A DNA stretch of 39,863 nt from an uncultured Clostridia bacterium (GTDB lineage: Bacteria; Bacillota; Clostridia; Christensenellales; UBA1242), in the NCBI GenBank assembly GCA_947627545.1, contig CANQWK010000002.1, positions 1-39,863 of the forward strand. Reading direction: 5' to 3'. Position numbers and translations under genes: made by a program. Numbering within the stretch: the stretch's first letter is position 1; each line of letters begins with the position of its first letter. The notes beneath the pieces are model-generated. The model worked only from the letters and a program-made list of their open reading frames with translations, was not told where the DNA came from and made no database searches. Shown here piece by piece: positions 31,996-39,863 of the stretch.

Positions 31996-33450
31996 ATGAA
32001 AATTAATGCTAACAAAATTGTAGAACAGGTAAAACAAAAATTGCATCAAAGCAGTGATATAAAAAGCCGCTTGGTGCAGTTTTTTGGTTGCGAAGTTGCA
32101 ATAATTTACATTGCCGATATAACCGATAACTTGCTTATGAACAATTCGCTTGTTTACCCAATGGTTAGTTTTTCTAATGAGGTTAGCAACAATGTATATA
32201 AGGAACTTAAAGATAAAGTGCTATCTAATCACGAAATTAATGAATATGAAAAGTTAGATGACGCAATTGACGGAATGTTAAAAGGCATGTGTTTAATAGC
32301 CGTAAGCGGTGCGGAAAAATTTTTGTGTTGCGATATGGAAAAAATAACCACGCGTCCGGTTATGGAACCGCCAACAAGCGTGGTTATAAAAGGTCCGCGA
32401 GAAGGGTTTACTGAAAGCATAAAATATAATTTTGCCTTAATAAGAAAGCGCGTTAAAACTGACGATTTAGTTATAAAAACCATGGAAGTAGGCGAGCTTA
32501 CAAAAACTCAAATTGGCATTGTGTATTTCAACTCGGTGGCAGATAAAAATGTGGTTAAGCGAATTGAAAACACAATAAAAAACATTAAAATTGACGGCGT
32601 GTTAGATGCGCATTATTTAATATCGTACCTTCAACGCAACAAACATTCACTTTTTAAACAAGTGGGCGATGTAGAAAAACCAGACATTTTGGTTGGTAAA
32701 ATGATGGAAGGCAGGGTAGGAATAATTGTTGACGGCAGCCCAATTGTGCTAACTTTGCCTTTTGTTTTGTTAGAAGATTTGCAAAACAGCGATGACTATT
32801 ACAGCCAACCGGTAAGGGTAGTTTTTGTGAGAATTCTTCGCCTTATTGGAGTAATTTTTGCGGTGGTGTTACCTGGGGTGTATGTGTCGCTAGAAATTTA
32901 TCATTACAAAATTTTACCCACCGAATTTTTGGTTACAATTATGAACACCACGCAGGGCATTCCGTTTAGTCCGTTTGTAGAAATTCTGTTTTTAATTTTG
33001 CTGTTTGAAATTTTGTATGAGGCAAACTTGCGAATGCCGCAATATTTTGGCATGGCAATGAGCATTGTGGGGGCGTTAATTTTAGGCGAAACAACGGTTA
33101 ATGCAGGTTTAGTTAGTCCGCCTGCCGTTATGATTGTTGCACTTTCAGGCATAACTTTTTACATTATTCCTAGCCAGGCGGCACAATTTAGTGTGTTAAG
33201 GTTGATTGCAATTGTTATAGGAGCATGCTTAGGCCTTTACGGAATGCTAATTTTTTGCGTATTCATTTTAAGTTATTTGTCTAGTTTTGATAGTTATAAG
33301 TCGGCATATCTTGCACCAACCGCGCCATATATAGACAACGACCAACAAGATTTGTTTGTGCGTGCCAACATAAAAGAGATGAAAAAAAGGCCTAAAAGCA
33401 TAGCGAATAACAGAAAGAACGCTAACAGGAGAAGCAACAATGAAGATTAA
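31996..33450 (+). CDS. gerAA: Germinant receptor A subunit (GerA family)
   Basis: GerA-type A subunits sit in the spore inner membrane and, with B and C subunits, sense nutrients and start germination. The 484-residue protein has the large soluble N-terminal part (about 1-280) with the family hallmark PPTSVVIKGPREGFTESI and NFALIRKRV, then about five membrane helices. These include the GVYVSLEIYHYKILPTEF and EANLRMPQYFGMAMSIVGALILGE regions typical of the family. The C-terminus is basic (KKRPKSIANN...). No good ribosome binding site precedes the ATG. It overlaps the B-subunit gene by 11 nt. Whether it belongs to the GerA, GerB or GerK subtype cannot be told. Confidence 0.93.
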   Translation: MKINANKIVEQVKQKLHQSSDIKSRLVQFFGCEVAIIYIADITDNLLMNNSLVYPMVSFSNEVSNNVYKELKDKVLSNHEINEYEKLDDAIDGMLKGMCLIAVSGAEKFLCCDMEKITTRPVMEPPTSVVIKGPREGFTESIKYNFALIRKRVKTDDLVIKTMEVGELTKTQIGIVYFNSVADKNVVKRIENTIKNIKIDGVLDAHYLISYLQRNKHSLFKQVGDVEKPDILVGKMMEGRVGIIVDGSPIVLTLPFVLLEDLQNSDDYYSQPVRVVFVRILRLIGVIFAVVLPGVYVSLEIYHYKILPTEFLVTIMNTTQGIPFSPFVEILFLILLFEILYEANLRMPQYFGMAMSIVGALILGETTVNAGLVSPPAVMIVALSGITFYIIPSQAAQFSVLRLIAIVIGACLGLYGMLIFCVFILSYLSSFDSYKSAYLAPTAPYIDNDQQDLFVRANIKEMKKRPKSIANNRKNANRRSNNED

Positions 33451-34552
33451 TTATAGGCAACTTTCAATTTTGGTTTTTATGAGTTTTGTAGCACTTAAAT
33501 TTTTAGCGTTGCCGTCATTACTTTATGTGGAAAGCAAAAATATGAGTTGGTTGGTGGCTTTGGTGCTAATGGTGTTAGATGCAATTTATGTGTTTATTTT
33601 GCTAGATTTAATGAAAAAAAGCGGACAAAATAATTTTTATAATTTTTTAAAGCAGTGCATAGGCACGATGCCGGCTAAAATAATTTTAATAGTTTTAGGG
33701 TTAAAATATGCGCTAGTTGTGGCAAATTTATCAAAAGGTTTAGAGTTTTTTGTGGTTGAAAACTTTTATGAAAGGCTAAATTGGGTGGTTTTTGTTTTAC
33801 CTCTTATTATTTTAACTGGTTTTATGGTATATAAAGGTTCGCGCAACATTGCAAGGGTAAGCGAAATTATTTGTTGGCCAATAATTCTTGGCTGCCTTTA
33901 TTTAGCTGTTAAGTCAATTATGGGAGTTGAGCCGCTTAATTTTTTGCCATTTTTAGAAGAAGGAATAAAACCGCTAGCAGTTAGCGGATTTAAACATATA
34001 AGTTGGTTTGGCAGTTGCACGTTTATGTTTATGCTGTTTGGCAAAGTGGATTTTAACAACGAAAAAAAATCCACAATGATAAAGTATATTATAATTTCAA
34101 TTTTATTAGTGCAATTAATTTTTATAATTTTTTATGGGCTTTTTGATGTAACAAGTCCTACACACAATTATTGCATAAGTGATATAAGCCAATTTTCAAG
34201 CGGACGCTCGTCAATTGATGAACTTTCTTGGCTGGTGGTTTCGCTATGGGTTAGTGCTCAAGCGGTGCAATTGGCACTTTATTCATATTGCTTGGTGCAA
34301 GTAATAAAATTTTTGTTTAATGTTAAAAGTAATGCTGTGCCTATATTTATTGTTTTGCTTTACATTTTTATGTGGAGTTTTATAGGCGAACAAACAATTA
34401 GGCTAGAAAATGTGTTTTTAACACCTTATGCAAGCATTGTAACAATTGTTTCACAATATGTTTTTCCTGTGTTTTTATTGTCCGCTTATCATATTAAAAA
34501 TGCAATTTTTAAACATAAACACAGGCAGGAGGTGGTAAATGCCATTGAATAA
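33440..34552 (+). CDS. gerAB: Germinant receptor B subunit (GerA family permease)
   Basis: The 370-residue protein is an APC-superfamily-like integral membrane protein with about ten helices, as expected of GerAB-type subunits that bind the germinant. It starts directly with the first helix (LSILVFMSFVALKFLALPS). It contains VYKGSRNIARVSEI (about 130-143) followed by a WPII helix, a conserved feature at this point of the family. AGGAG (within the end of the A-subunit gene) precedes the ATG. Gene overlaps on both sides (11 nt and 14 nt) point to translational coupling of the three subunits. Confidence 0.92.
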   Translation: MKINYRQLSILVFMSFVALKFLALPSLLYVESKNMSWLVALVLMVLDAIYVFILLDLMKKSGQNNFYNFLKQCIGTMPAKIILIVLGLKYALVVANLSKGLEFFVVENFYERLNWVVFVLPLIILTGFMVYKGSRNIARVSEIICWPIILGCLYLAVKSIMGVEPLNFLPFLEEGIKPLAVSGFKHISWFGSCTFMFMLFGKVDFNNEKKSTMIKYIIISILLVQLIFIIFYGLFDVTSPTHNYCISDISQFSSGRSSIDELSWLVVSLWVSAQAVQLALYSYCLVQVIKFLFNVKSNAVPIFIVLLYIFMWSFIGEQTIRLENVFLTPYASIVTIVSQYVFPVFLLSAYHIKNAIFKHKHRQEVVNAIE

Positions 34553-36245
34553 AAATAATAAAAATTTGCAAAAAAATATAAAAAATGCCGAAAAAAACAT
34601 AAAAAATAGCAAAAAATCAAAAAAAATTAATAAAAAAATAGAAAAAAATAAAAATAATTTAAATAAAAATATAACTGGAAATGAAAATAATACTAATAAA
34701 AATAAAACAAATGTAAACAAAAATAAAAAAACATTAAATAATTTAAAAATAGCAGGTAAACATGAAGAAATTAATAAAAATAAAATAAATAAAAATTCTA
34801 AAAAAAATATAAAAAATTTTGAAAAAATAGCAAAAAATACGCAAAAAAATGCAAAAAATACGCAAAAAAGCGTAAAAAATAATAAAAAATTAACAAAAAA
34901 TAAAAATTTTTTGCAAAGTGGACAGCAAGTTGGAAGTCGGAACAATTTACAAAATGAAAAACAGGGCAAAGGCAAATTTTTTAAAAGAGTGAACACCCTT
35001 TTTAGCCCTCGCAAACTTGCACTTTTGTTTGCAATTATTGTTGCAGTTATAACTGTTCCTAAAATTGATACTCCGTCTATGAGTCAAACCGACGCAATTG
35101 TAACCATGCTTTGCATTGACAGGCAAGAAAAAGATATTGTTATTGCTGCCACTATTTTAAGCCCAGGGCAAGACAACGTGCCTAATTATCAAGTTTTTTC
35201 AGGCAAAGGCACTACTTTGGGCGGAGCAATTGATGATGTATCAATAACAATGGGTAAAGAGTTGGGTTTTGCTCAATGTGAAGTTATGGCGGTTGGCGAA
35301 AATTTATGTAATTATGGCGTTATGCAAACGCTGGATTACATGACTCGTACAAAAAAAGTAGGCAGAAACGCACATTTAATTAGTTTTAGTGGCAAGATTG
35401 ACGATTTTTCACAGGCAATGTCCGATTTAAGCAAAGAAAAATCGCTTAAACTAGAAAACATTTTAAATTTTGATAGGCGTTATATTGTGTCGCAAGATAG
35501 CAACATAGAAAGTTTTTATATTGGCTATTTTAGTGATATTTCGCTTGGCATTATGCCAAAAGTGGAAATAACAGATAAACAAGAGGACAATTCAATTGAA
35601 ATTAAAGGCGGAGATTCTTCTTCGTCTAGTGGCTCAGGCGGAGGAAGTGGTAGCGGCAGTGGAACAAGCGGAAGTTCAGGCGGTGGCGAAAGCCAAAGCA
35701 AATATTTTGTAAATGATGGCTCGGTGGTTGTGTTTAAAAAGGGCAAAAAACAGATAGATATTTCATCAAAAGAGGTTAAAAAAATAAATTATTTTGTAAA
35801 CAACAGTCAGCAAGGCACAATTACGGTTGAAAATGTAAACGATAAATTTTACACAAATTCTACAATTTTGCTAGATATTGTTAAAAAGAAAAACGATATT
35901 AGCGTCAGTTTTGAAAATGACACGCCTGTTTACAAAAGCAAAATGAACCTTGTGGTGTATGTAGAGCAAGTGTTAGAAAACGAGCCAGAAAAACAAATGT
36001 TAAAGCGTAACAATGAATTTTTAAGTGAAGAAGTGGTTGAAAAAGTTAAAGAACAAGTAATAAAAGAGATGCAAAGTTGCGTAGATTTTTGCAAAACAAA
36101 CAAAGTTGACGTGCTGGAAGTGTATCAATATTTTTACAAATTACAAAACAAAAAATTTAAAAAATATCTAAGCCAAGTTGGCATAGATAATTATTTAAGC
36201 AACATTAAATTTGAATTTGAAATTGATGTTAGCAACGAATATTAA
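34539..36245 (+). CDS. gerAC: Divergent germinant receptor C subunit (GerAC-like) with Lys/Asn-rich tail
   Basis: GerAC subunits are normally lipoproteins on the outer face of the spore inner membrane. This 568-residue version has no lipobox. It begins with about 150 residues dominated by Lys and Asn, then a single membrane helix (about 159-174, LALLFAIIVAVITV). The extracytoplasmic GerAC-like region follows: GTTLGGAIDDVSITMGKELGF, CEVMAVGENLCNYGVMQTLDYMTRTKKV split over about 235-280, and a C-terminal domain ending VGIDNYLSNIKFEFEID. A Gly/Ser linker (about 358-387) divides the two halves. The start is well supported by AGGAGGT seven nt upstream, so the tail is genuinely translated. Its position after the A and B genes confirms the family. 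The predicted topology is a type II anchored C subunit, with the basic tail in the cytoplasm. Confidence 0.82.
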   Translation: MPLNKNNKNLQKNIKNAEKNIKNSKKSKKINKKIEKNKNNLNKNITGNENNTNKNKTNVNKNKKTLNNLKIAGKHEEINKNKINKNSKKNIKNFEKIAKNTQKNAKNTQKSVKNNKKLTKNKNFLQSGQQVGSRNNLQNEKQGKGKFFKRVNTLFSPRKLALLFAIIVAVITVPKIDTPSMSQTDAIVTMLCIDRQEKDIVIAATILSPGQDNVPNYQVFSGKGTTLGGAIDDVSITMGKELGFAQCEVMAVGENLCNYGVMQTLDYMTRTKKVGRNAHLISFSGKIDDFSQAMSDLSKEKSLKLENILNFDRRYIVSQDSNIESFYIGYFSDISLGIMPKVEITDKQEDNSIEIKGGDSSSSSGSGGGSGSGSGTSGSSGGGESQSKYFVNDGSVVVFKKGKKQIDISSKEVKKINYFVNNSQQGTITVENVNDKFYTNSTILLDIVKKKNDISVSFENDTPVYKSKMNLVVYVEQVLENEPEKQMLKRNNEFLSEEVVEKVKEQVIKEMQSCVDFCKTNKVDVLEVYQYFYKLQNKKFKKYLSQVGIDNYLSNIKFEFEIDVSNEY

Positions 36246-37117
36246 TCTACATTTTTATAAATTTTTAAGCCGTTTTCAATTATGCTTACATTTAATTGGT
36301 CTAGGTTAAAAATTCTACCGTCTATTAGTGCCTTTATTTTGTTGTCGGCATTGGTAATTTTTAAATTTTCTAGCCAAAATTGATTGGTGCTTTCTTTATA
36401 AATATGTTCGCCTTTCTTAAACAAAGAAAGGTATTTTTTTCGCTCGTTTTTTTCTGGCAAAACAACGTAATTTAGGTTAAATAAGCCGTCTTTCACATTG
36501 CTTAATGGGCTAACTGCATTGCCTTCACTTAATCCGCCGTTTGCTATAGATAACTCGTAAATATTTTCGGTTTTATCTTTATTTCCTTTAAAATTTAAGG
36601 TAAGTTCCACCCCCTCAAATTTGCCCGCATATTGCATTACTGCTAAATTCTGTGTTATAAAATTTTTTACTTTGTGTTCGCTATATTTTTCAAAAATGTC
36701 CGCACTTGCGCCAATTAGCACATTATTTACAACTTTTATGTCATTAACTAGCAAATAATCTACGGTGTCTATCTTCTTTTGCAAAATATCTTTAATTGCT
36801 TGAATTGGATTTGAACTTATGCCTAAAAATTTTGCAAAATCGTCCTGCGGACTGGTTGGAATTATTCCAAATTTTATTTTAGACAAATCTTTAACCGAAT
36901 TTACAAACGCGTTTATAACCGCATCTGGGCCAATAACCACAAATTCATTTTCGCCTAAACTTATGGCGTTGGTTACACTGTCAACAATATTTTCTATTTT
37001 TTCGTGAAAATAAACGGCATATTCAACTTTTTGTTCTTTTAAGTAGGAAACTATGCGTTTACAATATCTTTCTCCATTTTCAGCCACATCATAAGGCGAA
37101 ACAATTAAATTTAACAT
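36242..37117 (-). CDS. Diacylglycerol kinase-family protein with degenerate catalytic motif
   Basis: The 291-residue protein has the two-domain layout of the soluble DgkB/YegS lipid kinases: an N-terminal nucleotide-binding domain (about 1-120) and a C-terminal beta-sandwich (about 120-290). In relatives the ATP-binding loop is GGDGT and a second block is GTGNDFA. Here the first reads GPDAV (63-67) and the second SPQDDFA (89-95), followed by the expected KFLGI. The C-terminal substrate domain keeps NGGLSEGNAVSPLSNVKDGLFNL. ATP use is therefore doubtful, and it may be a regulatory pseudokinase. AAAGGAT precedes the ATG. The stop codon overlaps the convergent gerAC-like stop by a few bases. Confidence 0.75.
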   Translation of the reverse strand: MLNLIVSPYDVAENGERYCKRIVSYLKEQKVEYAVYFHEKIENIVDSVTNAISLGENEFVVIGPDAVINAFVNSVKDLSKIKFGIIPTSPQDDFAKFLGISSNPIQAIKDILQKKIDTVDYLLVNDIKVVNNVLIGASADIFEKYSEHKVKNFITQNLAVMQYAGKFEGVELTLNFKGNKDKTENIYELSIANGGLSEGNAVSPLSNVKDGLFNLNYVVLPEKNERKKYLSLFKKGEHIYKESTNQFWLENLKITNADNKIKALIDGRIFNLDQLNVSIIENGLKIYKNVD

Positions 37118-37135
37118 TTTTAATCCTTTTAAACT

Positions 37136-37164
37136 ATTATAACCAAAAATAAAGAAAAAGCAAA
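37136..37164 (-). promoter_or_regulatory. Possible promoter of the lipid-kinase-like gene
   Basis: On the minus strand a perfect TATAAT (37136-37141) lies 17 bp after TTTGCT (37159-37164), a weak -35. The leader would be about 12 nt and includes the ribosome binding site. Confidence 0.4.
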
Positions 37165-37332
37165 CAAAATTATGTTTTAATTTTTTAAGTGCAAAAATGT
37201 TTTATTTTTAGAAAGAATTAAACATAGAAATGTTTATTAATTATAAAAGCAAAATTTATTTAATTTAAATAAAAATGAAAATAAAAAGCAATTATAATTG
37301 GGTTAAAGAAAGGCTAATTAAAATTATTTTAT

Positions 37333-37361
37333 TTGACACTTATTAAATTTTATGATATAAT
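37333..37361 (+). promoter_or_regulatory. Sigma-A promoter of the 259-residue protein gene, possibly rmuC and pheS too
   Basis: Perfect TTGACA (37333-37338) and TATAAT (37356-37361) hexamers are 17 bp apart. Transcription would start near 37368. This rules out the ATG at 37370 unless the transcript is leaderless, and supports the start at 37385. Confidence 0.82.
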
Positions 37362-37384
37362 TAATTCGTATGGAGGAGATAAAT

Positions 37385-38164
37385 ATGAACAAACAAAACA
37401 AACAACAACTTATTGTGGCTGCGGCAGCACGGGTGCATGAGGCTTGGTGCGAAGAAGAGTTAAAGGCTTTTTACGGCAGGTTGGCAAATGAAATGCAAAA
37501 GGGTGGCAACATAGATGAAATATTAACTAATGCTGGCATAAAAAATGGAAAGGTTAGAAACATTGTTTCAATTAATCGCACTAACATTTTTAATGATGAA
37601 TGGTTAATGGTTCAACTTTCAACATACGAGGGTTTTAAAGGATTAATTGCTAAGGGCGTTATAGATGTTAAAAGGTTTGTTTCCCGTAATTTAACGGAAA
37701 AAGAAATTGCTGCAGCGGGAGATAATTATAATGCTGCCACAAAGCAAGAAAATATTTTAAGGTCATTTGAAAAACTTTCGGCAGATTCTCAAACCGAAAA
37801 CTTGCAAGCGGCAGAAAGTGCAGTAGCTGTTTATGAAGAAATGTGCAAATGCAATGTAAGTTTAAAGCAACTATGTAGCGGCAAATTTAAAACTGAAATT
37901 GGAGTTAAAATTCACGCCGATTGGATGAGAAGAAATGCTTTAAGAAAAGACAATTCTCCTGAATTATTTGTGGAATATGACGCTTTAGATGAGTGGGTTA
38001 AAGGGCAAGATTTAACCGTGTTTAATGCTATGCTAGAAGAAGTAAAACTTGACCCTAAAAAATATGAAGTAAAAGCAAAAGCGGACCAAAAATTTAATAT
38101 TAGCGATGTTTACGCTGAAGAAAAAGAAGCTTTAGAGCAAATTTTTGGTAAACGAGTTGATTAA
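37385..38164 (+). CDS. Conserved-looking helical protein of unknown function
   Basis: The 259-residue protein is soluble and mostly helical. It opens with ARVHEAWCEEELKAFYGRL, and its C-terminal half holds HADWMRRN and FVEYDALDEWVKGQDLTVF. I do not recognise a family. The repeated theme of His with a nearby Trp (HEAW, HADW) hints at two related halves (about 8-85 and 165-240) but is not proof of duplication. The start at 37385 is chosen because GGAGGAG lies seven nt before it. An in-frame ATG at 37370 overlaps this site and sits two nt from the predicted transcription start. It is followed after 27 nt by rmuC, so the two are probably cotranscribed. Confidence 0.75.
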   Translation: MNKQNKQQLIVAAAARVHEAWCEEELKAFYGRLANEMQKGGNIDEILTNAGIKNGKVRNIVSINRTNIFNDEWLMVQLSTYEGFKGLIAKGVIDVKRFVSRNLTEKEIAAAGDNYNAATKQENILRSFEKLSADSQTENLQAAESAVAVYEEMCKCNVSLKQLCSGKFKTEIGVKIHADWMRRNALRKDNSPELFVEYDALDEWVKGQDLTVFNAMLEEVKLDPKKYEVKAKADQKFNISDVYAEEKEALEQIFGKRVD

Positions 38165-38191
38165 AAAATTATTAAACGCAGGGTGTAGGCT

Positions 38192-39556
38192 ATGGTTTAT
38201 TTAATTTTAGGTGCAATATTCTTTGTTGTGTGGGCTATTTCCACCTGCGTTTTTTTTGTTTTGTATAAGAAAAAACCAAGTTCAACTGCAGATGGCGAAC
38301 AAATTAAACATCTCATTCAGGCGGAAAAGGACAATAATCAAAATTTGCAAAATCTTTTTATGCAGGCGTTAAAAAACAGTGAAATTGGCACGCAAAACAC
38401 AATAAATAACCTTGCATTAACGCAAAAGCAAGAATTTGAAGCAATTTCTAAACGCGTTAACGATTTAACTTTTAGAAACGAAGACCGAATTGAAAAATTA
38501 ACCTTGCAAGTTAATCAAACCTTAACAAAAATGCGAGAAGAAAATGAAAAATCGCTAGAAAAAATGCGAGAAACGGTTGACGAAAAACTAAACAGTTCAC
38601 TTTCGCAGCGGCTTAACGAAAGTTTTAGCAAAATTCAGCAAAGTTTGGAAAGTGTTAATTTAGGGCTTGGCGAAATGCGAACGCTGGCTACCGGCGTGGG
38701 CGACCTTAAAAAAGTGCTTAGCAATGTAAAAATTAGGGGCGGCTGGGGCGAAGTTATGCTTTCTAACCTGCTTGAACAAATGCTTGCGCCTAACCAATAT
38801 AAAGCACAAGTTCAAATTAAAGAAAACTGCAAAGAACGAGTAGATTTTGTTGTTTCTATGCCAGGGAAGGACGGCAAAGAAGTATATCTGCCAATAGATA
38901 GCAAATTTCCGTTGGAAGATTATCATAAACTTGTAGAGGCAAGCGACAATTTGGACAAAGAACAAATTGAAAAATGCCAAAAACAACTTGTAAAACGCAT
39001 TAAAGAAGAGGCAAAATCTATTAAAGAAAAATATATTTCAGTGCCAGACACCACCGATTTTGCCGTTATGTTTTTGCCAATAGAGGGCTTGTATGCCGAA
39101 GTTGTTAGAGATGTTGAACTTATGGAAACTCTGCAAAATCAATTTAAAGTTGTGGTGTGTGGGCCAACCACTTTAACCGCCCTTTTAAATAGCCTTCAAC
39201 TAGGCTTTAAAACTTTGTATATTCAAAAGCGAAGCAGTGAAATTTGGCAATTTTTAGCCACTCTGCAAAAGGAATTTGAAAATTATGTTCAACTACTAGT
39301 TAAAAGCCAGGGCAAAATTAATGAGGCCAGCAACAACCTAGAACAAGCAACGAAATCGTCTAAAAAAATTGCAAAACAATTAAACAATGTTGGCGATTTT
39401 GCCGATGAAATAGACCTTTCTAACCAAATTACGCTAGATAGCATAAGTTTTAAACCAAGCGAAAATGAAGATAAATTAAACGCAAATGAAGATAAAGAGA
39501 GGACAAATGCAAGCGAAAATGGCAACAATTCTAACAAAAATGGTGGGCGAAAATAA
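38192..39556 (+). CDS. rmuC: DNA recombination protein RmuC
   Basis: RmuC-family proteins are membrane-anchored, carry a nuclease-fold domain and limit inversions at short repeats in E. coli. The 454-residue protein has an N-terminal membrane helix (about 2-25), a long coiled coil (about 40-165) and the RmuC domain (about 165-395). The domain includes KIRGGWGEVMLSNLLEQML, VDFVVSMPGK, YLPIDSKFPLEDYHKL and a VMFLPIEGLYAEVVRD block. The C-terminus is an Asn/Glu/Lys-rich tail. AGGGTGTAGG precedes the ATG. It lies between the unknown 259-residue gene and pheS on one strand. Confidence 0.92.
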   Translation: MVYLILGAIFFVVWAISTCVFFVLYKKKPSSTADGEQIKHLIQAEKDNNQNLQNLFMQALKNSEIGTQNTINNLALTQKQEFEAISKRVNDLTFRNEDRIEKLTLQVNQTLTKMREENEKSLEKMRETVDEKLNSSLSQRLNESFSKIQQSLESVNLGLGEMRTLATGVGDLKKVLSNVKIRGGWGEVMLSNLLEQMLAPNQYKAQVQIKENCKERVDFVVSMPGKDGKEVYLPIDSKFPLEDYHKLVEASDNLDKEQIEKCQKQLVKRIKEEAKSIKEKYISVPDTTDFAVMFLPIEGLYAEVVRDVELMETLQNQFKVVVCGPTTLTALLNSLQLGFKTLYIQKRSSEIWQFLATLQKEFENYVQLLVKSQGKINEASNNLEQATKSSKKIAKQLNNVGDFADEIDLSNQITLDSISFKPSENEDKLNANEDKERTNASENGNNSNKNGGRK

Positions 39557-39622
39557 ATTGCAATTAAAAAATAATAAAATTTTAAAATTAAAAAAATTAA
39601 AAATGCAAAGAAAGGAGAATTT

Positions 39623-39863
39623 ATGCAACAAAAAATTGATGAAATTTTGGCTTATTTAAACAATAAATTAACTGCCGCTAAATCTTCTGCCGATTGTCAG
39701 GCAATTAGGGTGGAAATTTTAGGCAAATCAGGCAAGATAACTGAATTGTTCCGCCTTATTAAAGATGTTCCTAACGAGCAAAAAAGTGCAGTTGGGCAAC
39801 TTCTAAATGGAGCAAAGCAGCAAGCGGAAAGTTTAATTTCGGCAAAAGAAGTGGCGGTTGCAA
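39623..39863 (+). CDS. pheS: Phenylalanyl-tRNA synthetase alpha subunit, 5' part
   Basis: Only the first 80 codons are in the window; the gene runs off the right edge. The translation starts MQQKIDEILAYLNNKL and contains RVEILGKSGKITELFRLIKD and a following VGQLLNGAKQQAE. This is the N-terminal coiled coil of PheS with its typical LGKxGxxT and N-x-xK elements. AAAGGAG precedes the ATG. No T-box leader fits in the 66-nt gap after rmuC. The class II catalytic motifs lie outside the window, so they cannot be compared with the two odd synthetases upstream. Confidence 0.88.
   Translation, partial: MQQKIDEILAYLNNKLTAAKSSADCQAIRVEILGKSGKITELFRLIKDVPNEQKSAVGQLLNGAKQQAESLISAKEVAVA

Noticed and set aside
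34475..35014. Minus-strand 179-residue Phe/Leu-rich ORF that looks like a membrane protein
   Set aside because: It is antisense to the AAA/AAT codons of the Lys/Asn-rich gerAC-like tail, so hydrophobic codons arise automatically. The plus-strand frame has the ribosome binding site and operon context.

Overview
The window comes from a very AT-rich, endospore-forming member of the Bacillota (Clostridia-like), probably an uncultured lineage. The evidence is a set of sporulation and germination genes (Spo0A, a SipL-like SPOCS/LysM protein, SpoIIR, SleB, YpeB, a GerA-type receptor operon), a Veg protein, A+T-rich intergenic DNA, consensus sigma-A promoters (TTGACA-N17-TATAAT) and ordinary AAGGAGG-type ribosome binding sites. 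The reading frames use the standard bacterial code with no in-frame TGA. I found no tRNA, rRNA, CRISPR array, insertion sequence or phage module. The window looks chromosomal.

Layout. (1) 1-8.0 kb: a LysRS-like gene, the SipL-like spore coat gene, spo0A, a zinc-ribbon protein with a poly-Asp tail, veg, a eukaryote-type HisRS-like gene and an HD-domain hydrolase. Three copies of one 26-nt palindrome lie about 60-70 nt after three of the stop codons here. (2) 8.0-12.8 kb: spore envelope genes, namely an amidase-like protein with two peptidoglycan-binding domains, spoIIR, sleB and ypeB. (3) 13.2-21.6 kb: one 2808-residue secreted, membrane-anchored protein with Ig-like modules. (4) 21.9-29.9 kb: an acyl-ACP thioesterase, a DAC-like protein on the minus strand, two unrecognised genes, a CtpE-like P-type ATPase (minus), a ferritin-like protein and a PRC-barrel protein (minus). 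(5) 30.1-36.2 kb: a lipoprotein with fibronectin-III-like modules, then an A-B-C germinant receptor operon with overlapping genes. (6) 36.2-39.9 kb: a diacylglycerol-kinase-like protein (minus), an unrecognised gene, rmuC, and the 5' end of pheS, cut by the window edge.

How the genes fit together. Spo0A commits the cell to sporulation. SpoIIR signals from the forespore to activate sigma-E. The SipL-like protein would help anchor the coat. SleB and YpeB degrade cortex after the GerA-type receptor senses germinants. The giant Ig-like protein and the FN3-like lipoprotein are probable surface proteins of unknown partner.

The main oddity is that several enzyme-family members lack residues normally needed for catalysis: the LysRS-like and HisRS-like proteins (both without the class II motif 3 arginine), the amidase (no central zinc histidine), the DAC protein (altered DGA and RHR motifs) and the lipid kinase (no GGDGT). 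Different codons occupy these sites, so codon reassignment is not the explanation. The GerAC-like subunit also lacks the usual lipoprotein signal and carries a long Lys/Asn-rich cytoplasmic tail instead. All family assignments are from reading the sequence and memory of the families; no search was run.
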